Shown piece by piece: positions 1-6,859 of a stretch of 64,000 nt of DNA. Origin of the DNA: DLAJ01 sp964655525 (GTDB taxonomy: Bacteria > Bacillota > Clostridia > Lachnospirales > Lachnospiraceae). The notes beneath the pieces were generated by a model, which worked only from the letters and a program-made list of their open reading frames with translations, made no database searches and had not been told where the DNA came from. Each line of letters begins with the position of its first letter. Position 1 is the stretch's first letter. The stretch spans positions 1 through 64,000 of the forward strand of contig CAZZNE010000004.1 in the NCBI GenBank assembly GCA_964655525.1. Direction: 5' to 3'. The translations under genes and the position numbers were made by a program.

Positions 1-30
1 GAAGGTAAGGAATACATTCCTCGGAATAGA

Positions 31-55
31 AAAGAAATGCCTGCGGCATGTCTTT
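31..55. repeat. Hairpin, degenerate copy of a dispersed intergenic stem-loop family
   Basis: An 11-bp imperfect inverted repeat (31-41 against 45-55, one mismatch, loop TGC) encloses GAAATGCC/GGCATGTC and is followed by TCTTTTGATGG. It resembles the hairpin at 21100-21124, which has the same inner stem ATGCC/GGCAT. No gene is visible in positions 1-120; this hairpin is the only structure I can point to there. Confidence 0.4.
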
Positions 56-120
56 TGATGGAAGGTCACTTCTTCAGTGTTTGGTTTTGAGGGTACAGGG
101 GAATGGGGTTCCGTGAATGA

Positions 121-192
121 TCCTCGATAGCTCAATGGTAGAGCACACGGCTGTTAACCGTGTTGTTGTAGGTTCGAGCCCTACTCGGGGAG
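121..192 (+). tRNA. tRNA-Asn (GTT)
   Basis: The cloverleaf reads directly. The 7-bp acceptor stem TCCTCGA/TCGGGGA contains one G-T pair, the D-arm contains AGCTCAATGGTAGAGC, and the T-arm has GGTTCGAGCC. The anticodon stem CACGG/CCGTG encloses CTGTTAA, giving anticodon GTT. The discriminator is G192 and the 3' CCA is not encoded. It is the first of three tRNA genes in the same direction. Confidence 0.97.
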
Positions 193-255
193 CGCAAAGA
201 ATCATTTCAGATTCTTCGGGAGAAATCCTAAAAGGGGAGAACCCGCTAAAGACAG

Positions 256-327
256 GGCTCCGTGGTCAAGAGGTTAAGACATCGCCCTTTCACGGCGGTA
301 ACACGGGTTCAATTCCCGTCGGAGTCA
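256..327 (+). tRNA. tRNA-Glu (TTC)
   Basis: The acceptor stem GGCTCCG/CGGAGTC has one G-T pair and discriminator A327. The anticodon loop CTTTCAC gives TTC, and the T-arm contains GGGTTCAATTCCC. It lies 63 bp after tRNA-Asn in the same direction. CCA is not encoded. Confidence 0.97.
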
Positions 328-441
328 TTTTTTGAGGAATGTATTATTCCTTGGAGCAGTTTAGATATGTTTTTGTCCTATGCAGGATTTTGTGCTGAAA
401 AGTGTATGTTCATTCTAGTGCCTGCATAAGATAGAAATCAT

Positions 442-512
442 GGCGACTTAGCCAAGTGGTAAGGCGTGGGACTGCAACTCCCTGATCATCGGTTCAAATC
501 CGTTAGTCGCCT
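442..512 (+). tRNA. tRNA-Cys (GCA)
   Basis: The acceptor stem GGCGACT/AGTCGCC is perfect and the discriminator is T512. The anticodon loop CTGCAAC gives GCA, and the T-arm contains CGGTTCAAATCCG. It is the third tRNA of the cluster and is followed directly by a rho-independent terminator. CCA is not encoded. Confidence 0.96.
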
Positions 513-518
513 CTTAAA

Positions 519-548
519 AAGATCTCGATTTTTCGAGGTCTTTTTTCT
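519..548 (+). terminator. Rho-independent terminator of the tRNA cluster
   Basis: The 8-bp stem GATCTCGA/TCGAGGTC (521-528 with 533-540, one G-T) has a TTTT loop and is followed by six T residues. It sits immediately after tRNA-Cys. Confidence 0.85.
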
Positions 549-675
549 TGTGTCGCTAAATCTCCTGTTTGACATGCCGTTGTTTACGTAACATGGAAAG
601 ACCAAAGCGGAACGAAAAAACATACAAAAAATCATGTAAAAAATCATGCAAAAATTCATATGAAAATCTTTGTTT

Positions 676-704
676 CTGACTGGAAAAAAATAGAAAGTTA
701 TGAT
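676..704 (+). promoter_or_regulatory. Candidate sigma-A promoter of the sortase gene
   Basis: A -35-like CTGACT (676-681), a 17-bp spacer and a -10 TATGAT (699-704) lie about 90 bp before the sortase start, in an A/T-rich region. The -35 box is weak (4 of 6 matches). Confidence 0.4.
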
Positions 705-792
705 AATATAGTACTAAATAATCATAGCATCATGGGGGCATGTCTGATTCTGCTAAATTTTACTTGGTACGGACTTGGCGAAAGGGACTTTT

Positions 793-1689
793 ATGGATAA
801 AAAGAGAATCGCCAACATTGTGATTCCGGTTGTGTTGGTGTTGATCATCGGGGTTGCCTTATATAAAGTGATCACGATACAAATGGAGTATCGGGAGGCA
901 GAGGACGAATATAGTGATCTGGCGGCATATGTTGTAGAAGAACCGGTAGAAAATATCGCAGTACAGACAGAAACATCCGAAGCGGCGGAGACATTAGCGG
1001 TTTCACAGGAAGAAAGTGTTCTGGACGCCGAAGCTGTTTCTGAAGAAGCCGCGGAGAATCGTTTGACAGACGGGGAGCAAAGAACGGTATCGCAGAACGG
1101 GAGTGCGGTCGTACATGTGGATGATGAGGCGCTGCGGAGGATTAATGAGGATTATCGTGCGTGGTTGCGTATTCCGGCCTTGAGATTAAGCTATCCGCTT
1201 GTAGAGGGACCGGATAATGATTATTATCTCCATTATACATTTGAAAAAAAATATAACGTAGCGGGATGCCTATTCATTGACTGTGAGACGGCTTCGGATT
1301 TTAGTGACCGCAATACCTTTATCTATGGTCATAACATGAAAAATGGTTCCATGTTCGGCTGCTTGAAGCGTTTTCGTAAGGAACAGGGGCTTTGTGCATC
1401 TGATCCCTATTTCTACATATATAGAGGGGAAGAGGTTTATCAGTACGAGATTTTTGCATATTATACAACGGAGTACACGAGCGACCGATATCGACTCATT
1501 TATACCGAAGAAGAATATGATGACTATGTTACGGACGCGCTGCGCTTAACAGAATATATTCCGGTTCATGATCTGGATTTTTCCGAACGACCGAATATTG
1601 TTACGCTGAGTACCTGTGCGGGATCGTATGGTACAACGGAAAGGATGGTCGTACATGGGGTTTTGATCGGTGTGAGTGAAGCGGAGTAG
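793..1689 (+). CDS. srtB: Class B-type sortase (cell-wall transpeptidase)
   Basis: A 298-residue membrane-anchored cysteine transpeptidase that should cleave a sorting signal and link the protein to the cell wall. An N-terminal membrane segment (about residues 4-25) is followed by an acidic, Glu/Ala-rich stalk (about 35-105) and the sortase domain. Catalytic residues are visible: His180 in YGHNM, Cys275 in the TLSTC motif typical of class B sortases, and Arg284 in ERMVVHG. An upstream in-frame TTG (775) is possible, but the ribosome site AAAGGGA at 781-787 fits the ATG at 793. The next gene encodes a protein with a C-terminal sorting signal, making it the obvious candidate substrate. Class B sortases usually use NPQTN-like motifs, so recognition of APQTG is inference. 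Confidence 0.88.
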   Translation: MDKKRIANIVIPVVLVLIIGVALYKVITIQMEYREAEDEYSDLAAYVVEEPVENIAVQTETSEAAETLAVSQEESVLDAEAVSEEAAENRLTDGEQRTVSQNGSAVVHVDDEALRRINEDYRAWLRIPALRLSYPLVEGPDNDYYLHYTFEKKYNVAGCLFIDCETASDFSDRNTFIYGHNMKNGSMFGCLKRFRKEQGLCASDPYFYIYRGEEVYQYEIFAYYTTEYTSDRYRLIYTEEEYDDYVTDALRLTEYIPVHDLDFSERPNIVTLSTCAGSYGTTERMVVHGVLIGVSEAE

Positions 1690-1846
1690 AAAGAATAGAT
1701 GCATTCTCGGAAGACGGAACATGTTTATTTTGTAAAAATAATGACTCTTTCGAACTGATTTTTGTTCGAATCAGGTCTTTATATACAGGAAGAGTTACTG
1801 TAAAACAGAATCAAAAAATGTGATTAGAAAAGGGGGTGTAAACAAG

Positions 1847-3747
1847 ATGAGGAAGCTAAAGAGGCTGTTAATTAGTCTCGTAGTAGCAGCGCTTGTGATG
1901 GGAAATGTAGCAGCATTGACGACATTCACGTCAAGAGCAGAGGAAGATGATCAGAGCGTGGATGAACAACTGGGCGATGAAGCAGTTTCGACAGACGATT
2001 CGGATGCGGAGAGCGAACCTGCCGTAACACCGGCACCGCAGCAGATCGTGACCGCAGGCGGTACGGCGCTGGAGGGTGCACAGGCACAGGCAGTGAAGGA
2101 TTTCCTTACGGCATTGGAAGCGACGGAAGATTTTGCGGTATACGCAGATACGTTTCAGTCAGGGTGCGATCATGTAGAGGGTAACATTGCTGTTAACTAT
2201 CTGGAAAATGAAAACTTTTTAGTGAAAGTGGAAGTGCCAGAGGGAATGGAAGGCGGAGAATACTCCTACATTGGTGAAGCAAGCGGATTGGTGGGCAGCA
2301 CAGGTTCTACTGTACTGCATGGTGATGCCGATTTGGAAGGCAGTATCAATGATGAAGATGATGCCAAGCCTGCGGCGGGAACACAGGATGCGGACGACAC
2401 GGTTCTCGTGGATGTCAGCTCTGCGATCAATCTCGAGGATGGCACCGTGGATGTCGAAGAACTTGCAAGTGTGTTGGAAAACATTGATCAGATGGATGTG
2501 GATGTAAATGAGGTTGCAGAGACAATTCAGATCAATGAGAACCTGAACAGAATCGCCGATGCAGCGGATGCAATGGATCAGGCATTACAAGACATTCAGG
2601 TAAACGAGACGGTTACAGAAGAAGGAAAGCCCGTGGATGCGGCGGCTTGCCAGGCAGTAGATACCGTAACAGGTATGCTGGCAGACAACACGCTCAGAAA
2701 AGGCGATGTGGTAGTGATTGATATTTCGGTAGCTGCACTCACCGAATGCGCACATGCAGAAAATTCTTTACAGGGCAGTCTGAGCGCACTTTATCAGGCA
2801 AACAGAGAGGTTGGTGCAACCTTGTTAGTCAGAGTGAACACGGAGGGAACCGATACGGTTACGATTACAGTTCCGATGTATCAGGACGAACATGGAAGCA
2901 CAAATGGTTATTTGATTTGGGATTTTGGCTCGTTTTCAGGAACGATTAATGCAAACAGCTGTGTAACGGCAGGCGTGATTGTGGCACCGAATGCAAAGCA
3001 GGTCGTTGTGACAGGTTTGTTGGAAGGACGTGTTGTTACGGATACTTATGTTCGTGAAGGCAGTTCGGAAACACATCAGCCGTGGACAACACCGGGACCG
3101 GAATCGACACCGACACCGACGCCGACAGACACACCGGAGCCGACGCCGACGGATACGCCGGAGCCGACGCCGACGGATACACCGGAGCCGACACCGACGG
3201 ATACACCGGAGCCGACGCCGACGGATACACCGGAGCCGACGCCGACAGACACACCGGAGCCGACACCGACAGNNNNNNNNNNNNNNNNNNNNNNNNNNNN
3301 NNNNNNNNNNNNNNNNNNNNNNNNNNNNNNNNNNNNNNNNNNNNNNNNNNNNNNNNNNNNNNNNNNNNNNNNCCGACGGATACACCGGAGCCGACGCCGA
3401 CAGACACACCGGAGCCGACACCGACAGATACACCGGAGCCGACACCGACCGTAACGATTACGGATACGCCGACACCGACAAGTGCAACACCTACGCCGAC
3501 GACAACCGTGACAATCACGGATACGCCGGTACCGCTTGCGGATACACCGGAGGAGGGCGAGGTACTTGGCGCAAAGCGTACACCGGTTGTTCCTGAACAG
3601 GGCGAGGTACTTGGCGCAAGACGCGCACCGCAGACGGGAGATACGGCAGAAGCAAATATGTGGCTGGCAGTGATGTTCGGAGCCGCAGCAGGATTGGGAA
3701 CGTGGGCGTTCTTAAAGAAAAGGGACGAGAAGCGTGCACAAGCCTAA
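1847..3747 (+). CDS. Secreted repeat protein with C-terminal cell-wall sorting signal (interrupted by assembly gap)
   Basis: A predicted cell-wall-anchored surface protein. The start ATG at 1847 is preceded by an AGGGGGTG ribosome site; the in-frame GTG at 1820 lacks one. The N-terminus (MRKLKRLL, then a hydrophobic run) is a signal peptide. A large acidic, Asp/Glu/Ala/Val-rich ectodomain with no family I recognise follows, then a Pro/Thr stalk made of the eight-residue unit PTPTDTPE. The C-terminus carries APQTGD, a hydrophobic segment and KKRDEKR, the layout of a sortase signal. A 100-N gap at 3273-3372 lies in the repeats and shifts the reading frame, so the true length is unknown; 100 N is probably a placeholder. 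The frameshift is therefore treated as an artefact rather than a pseudogene. It is paired with the sortase upstream. Confidence 0.82.
3103..3450 (+). repeat. 24-bp tandem repeat coding PTPTDTPE stalk
   Basis: A 24-bp unit (CCGACGCCGACGGATACACC plus GGAG) is repeated about six times before the gap and about three times after it, with GAT/GAC and ACG/ACA wobble changes. It forms a Pro/Thr-rich spacer that would hold the surface domain away from the wall. The copy number is unknown because the assembly collapsed here. Confidence 0.9.
3273..3372. other. Assembly gap (100 N)
   Basis: Exactly 100 N residues lie inside a tandem repeat, which is typical of a scaffold gap of unknown size. The frames on the two sides do not join across 100 bases. 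Confidence 0.98.
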
Positions 3748-3844
3748 TGAGTGGAAGATGGGACGTTTCGGGAAAGCGATTGATTTCATGGAACCGAAGA
3801 TGTTCTAAATTCTATAGAAGCAGTAAATTGGAGGAGGTGATATT

Positions 3845-4423
3845 ATGAAAAAGTTGGTAGCGACGCTTTTGCTGGCGGTTATGATCGTTTCGACCGTTGG
3901 ATGTGGAAGTACCAAAGGTGAATTAGACAATGAAGGTGCCTTTCGTGAGTTTGATCCGAATGACACAAGCGTCTATATCGACGATGAGTATACTGCCTTG
4001 ATCAGTTCCGTAGAGAATGCAAGCATGACGGATGCGGAAAGACAGCGTTGTGCAGAACTTCGTGCATTGGCGGTTGAAGCGTTGGAGAAAGTGAATAGCC
4101 AGCGTGCTGCAGCAGGGCTGCCTGCACTTGTATGGAGTGATGCGCTTGCGGTTGCCGCAGAGGTCAGAGCAAATGATGAGATGGTTCGTTCCTTCTCACA
4201 TACAAGACCAAATGGCGGGGAATACTGGACCGTCAACAGCGATATTATTTGGGGCGAAAACCTTGCAAAGGGTTATAGTACCGCAGATGGCGTTGTTGCG
4301 GCATGGATGGCATCCCCTACACATGCGGCCAATATTTTGGACGTAGGTTATGTGACCTGTGGAATTGCAATCTATGAGGACGCAGACGGCAAGCTTTACT
4401 GGGCTCAAGAGTTTGGATATTAA
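3845..4423 (+). CDS. CAP/SCP-domain lipoprotein
   Basis: A 192-residue exported lipoprotein. The signal peptide ends in STVGC, so Cys20 would be lipidated. Residues 77-192 form a CAP (SCP/PR-1) domain: VNSQRAAAGLPAL, His119 in SHTRP, Glu138 in WGENL and His160 in SPTHAANI form the expected CAP cavity, and the end (YWAQEFGY) is typical. CAP proteins in bacteria are extracellular; their activity is mostly unknown. The ATG has a strong GGAGGAGG-type ribosome site. The gene lies 97 bp after the anchored protein and before a strong hairpin, so it may be the last gene of the sortase unit. Confidence 0.85.
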   Translation: MKKLVATLLLAVMIVSTVGCGSTKGELDNEGAFREFDPNDTSVYIDDEYTALISSVENASMTDAERQRCAELRALAVEALEKVNSQRAAAGLPALVWSDALAVAAEVRANDEMVRSFSHTRPNGGEYWTVNSDIIWGENLAKGYSTADGVVAAWMASPTHAANILDVGYVTCGIAIYEDADGKLYWAQEFGY

Positions 4424-4445
4424 AGATTGACCCTAAAGTGTATAC

Positions 4446-4498
4446 GAAAGGACATTTTCCGGAAACGTTATTTGTTTCCTGCGAAAATGTCCTTTTTC
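4446..4498 (+). terminator. Long hairpin terminator after the CAP gene
   Basis: The perfect stem GAAAGGACATTTTC (4446-4459) pairs with 4483-4496 and is followed by a short T run. The 23-base loop is itself partly complementary. It separates the sortase unit from the membrane-protein cluster. A longer reading frame opening at 4438 crosses it and is rejected as a start. Confidence 0.75.
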
Positions 4499-4578
4499 GC
4501 TACGCGAAAAGGCAGGTTGGTACGTTTTTTCCGGACAAATGTGTAGCATTTCTTGGCAATTCATTGTACAATGGGCAT

Positions 4579-6102
4579 ATGGATGACACGAAACTTAAAA
4601 TAAACGGGAAATGGCTTACTATCATAACAATTTTATATTTATATCTGCCGATTTTTTTATTTTTATTTACATGGGTAAAATGGTATTTTGCGGCTGCTGC
4701 TACCGCATTGTTACTTCCGGCAGTAATTTGGATGGTGCGCGATTATGTAAAAGGCACACAGCAGGAGCTTAACATCAGTACCGGAACATGCTATGCGGTG
4801 GTTATTCTGATACTGGTTTTTTCCTATTATATGGGCTATACGGGAGGTGCGCCGCAGAACGCAGACTGGAACAAGCATAATGCGATTCTTCATGACCTGA
4901 CGACCAGAAAATGGCCGGTTTATTATGAGACGCGGGAGAACTCCATGCTGGCCTACTATATTGCGCAGTATTTAGTTCCGTCGCTGTTTGGGAAACTTTG
5001 CGGATCCTTTTTGGTTACGCAATGGACGCTGTATTTGTGGAATACAATTGGACTTTTACTTGTGGTGCTGCATCTGTTTCGCGCTGTCAGGGCGCAGGAT
5101 TGGAAAAAGCAGCTCGGTACGCTGGCAGTCTTTTTCTTTTTTGGAGGAATGTTGCCGATCGCACAGCAAATCCTATCGGTATTATTTCGGATTTCAATTG
5201 GTGCACAGTATGATTATTTTCATTTTTTGAATGTGAACGGATATTTTTTGCAGTACCGCAGTAATCTGGTGTCGATGCGCTGGGTATTTCCACAATGCAT
5301 CGTACCGTGGCTCGTTATGCTTATTTTGAGCGAGCATCGGCAAAAAATAGAGCATTATGCGGCACTTATCATTCCGGTGATGCTCTTTGGTATTTTGCCC
5401 ATGATCGGGTTGTTTGCTTTTGCAGCCGTTTATGTCTGCAACCTGCTCATATCGACAAAAGGGGAGAGCAGAGTGTGGAAACGGCTGTTTAGTCCGTGGA
5501 ATATCATGACGCTGTGCAGTTTGGGCGTGGTGCTGCTGTTATATTTTGGCGGAAATATTTTTTCGGAAAAGCCGAAAGAGATAGGACTTCAACTCGTGCG
5601 CTATGGGGGCAAAAATATTTGGATCTATCTTGTTTTTTGCTTGTTCATGTATGGTATTTATGCCCTGTGTATTTACCGAAGAAACCGTCATGATGTGATG
5701 TTTTGGACGGCGGTGGTTTCGCTGACGGTGATTCCGTTCTTTCACATGGGGTCATGGAATGATTTTTGCATGGGAGTATCCATTCCGGCGTTGTTTTATT
5801 TGATGACAGCGCTGCTGCGTTTTCTTTGGGAGCGGGTGGAAGATGTAAGGACCGGGATGATAAAAGGGGCGTTGATCGTGTGCCTTTTCATTGGATCGAT
5901 CTATCCGCTTGGAGAGCTGTATCAGATCATTGCAGATGACCGCATCCGGGAGCGGCAGGCGATGGATATGGATTTTTCGATGCAGCCGTATGCCGATCGT
6001 TTTCGTAATGACATTGGGTATGATATGCAGTATAATTATTATACTTATGATATTGAGGACGATATGTTTGTGCAGTATTTTGCAAGAAAAAAGAAGCATT
6101 GA
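4579..6102 (+). CDS. Polytopic membrane protein, probable GT-C-like envelope enzyme
   Basis: A 507-residue integral membrane protein with about ten or more hydrophobic segments, beginning MDDTKLKINGKW. I do not recognise a named family. An early soluble loop with GGAPQNADWNKH and TTRKWPVYYE between membrane segments resembles the first external loop of GT-C (lipid-phosphosugar dependent) glycosyltransferases, but this is inference. The ATG at 4579 is chosen because the upstream in-frame start lies in the terminator hairpin; the ribosome site here is weak. It is followed after 16 bp by a family 2 glycosyltransferase and then a DUF2298 protein, so the three probably form one operon. Confidence 0.7.
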   Translation: MDDTKLKINGKWLTIITILYLYLPIFLFLFTWVKWYFAAAATALLLPAVIWMVRDYVKGTQQELNISTGTCYAVVILILVFSYYMGYTGGAPQNADWNKHNAILHDLTTRKWPVYYETRENSMLAYYIAQYLVPSLFGKLCGSFLVTQWTLYLWNTIGLLLVVLHLFRAVRAQDWKKQLGTLAVFFFFGGMLPIAQQILSVLFRISIGAQYDYFHFLNVNGYFLQYRSNLVSMRWVFPQCIVPWLVMLILSEHRQKIEHYAALIIPVMLFGILPMIGLFAFAAVYVCNLLISTKGESRVWKRLFSPWNIMTLCSLGVVLLLYFGGNIFSEKPKEIGLQLVRYGGKNIWIYLVFCLFMYGIYALCIYRRNRHDVMFWTAVVSLTVIPFFHMGSWNDFCMGVSIPALFYLMTALLRFLWERVEDVRTGMIKGALIVCLFIGSIYPLGELYQIIADDRIRERQAMDMDFSMQPYADRFRNDIGYDMQYNYYTYDIEDDMFVQYFARKKKH

Positions 6103-6118
6103 GCTCAAGGGAGAAGAA

Positions 6119-6859
6119 ATGGAAAAGTTATATATTGTCATACCTGCCTATAATGAGCAGGACACCATAAAAAATGTAATTGACGACTGGTATCCGATTG
6201 TAGACAAGATCGGTGGGGAGTCTAAACTTGTCATAATCAATGACGGCAGCAAAGATCGAACCGCGGAGATTCTGAATCAGTACAGTGAAAGTCATGAGCG
6301 GCTGATTGGTCTTACAAAGGAAAACGGCGGTCATGGCGCGGCGGTCTTATATGGTTACCAATATGCACTGGATGCGGGGGCGGAATATATTTTTCAGACA
6401 GACTCGGACGGGCAGACCGTATCTGCGGAGTTTTGGGACTTTTGGAAACAACGACAGTCATATGATATGGTGATCGGGCATCGGACAAAGCGGAAGGATG
6501 GCTTTTCGAGAATTCTGGTAACGAAGGTGCTGAAGCTGGTTCTATTGCTGCTGTTTCATGTGAACGTACCGGATGCGAACACGCCGTTCCGGCTGATGAA
6601 AGCGGGTACGCTTGCACAGTATCTGCCGCTGATCCCGCCGGGCTATAATTTATCGAATGTAATTATTTCCGTCATATATAAAAAGAAAAAGCAGGCAGTA
6701 AAATATATTCCGATCACGTTTCGTCCCAGACAGGGCGGAGTGAATTCCATCAATATGAAAAAGATCATCGGGATCGGCCGACAGGCATGGAAGGATTTCA
6801 GGACGATCAATAAAGTGATCGCAGGCAGCACGGAGGAAAAGAATGGCTACAAAGGCTAA
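6119..6859 (+). CDS. Family 2 glycosyltransferase (polyprenyl-phosphate sugar transferase type)
   Basis: A 246-residue GT-A enzyme. It starts MEKLYIVIPAYNE and contains INDGSKDRT (nucleotide binding) and Asp95-Ser-Asp97 in QTDSDGQ, the metal-binding DxD. The overall pattern (PAYNE, GGHGAA, GHRTKRKDG, NTPFRLM) is that of dolichol/undecaprenyl-phosphate sugar synthases that load a sugar on a lipid carrier. It has no C-terminal membrane segments, so it may act with the flanking membrane proteins. The ATG at 6119 follows a GGGAGAAG ribosome site. The end overlaps the next gene by 17 bp, indicating translational coupling. The sugar and lipid acceptor are unknown. Confidence 0.88.
   Translation: MEKLYIVIPAYNEQDTIKNVIDDWYPIVDKIGGESKLVIINDGSKDRTAEILNQYSESHERLIGLTKENGGHGAAVLYGYQYALDAGAEYIFQTDSDGQTVSAEFWDFWKQRQSYDMVIGHRTKRKDGFSRILVTKVLKLVLLLLFHVNVPDANTPFRLMKAGTLAQYLPLIPPGYNLSNVIISVIYKKKKQAVKYIPITFRPRQGGVNSINMKKIIGIGRQAWKDFRTINKVIAGSTEEKNGYKG

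Noticed and set aside
117..335. 72-residue open frame across the first two tRNA genes
   Set aside because: It reads straight through tRNA-Asn and tRNA-Glu and has no ribosome site.
2936..3445. Arg/Cys-rich minus-strand frame and other frames over the repeat region
   Set aside because: A by-product of the 24-bp tandem repeat, which is open in several frames, and of the N run.
3103..3450. Possible CRISPR array
   Set aside because: The units are directly adjacent, code PTPTDTPE in frame and have no unique spacers; no cas genes are present.
4438..4578. N-terminal extension of the membrane protein at 4579
   Set aside because: It passes through a terminator hairpin and has no ribosome site or hydrophobic pattern.
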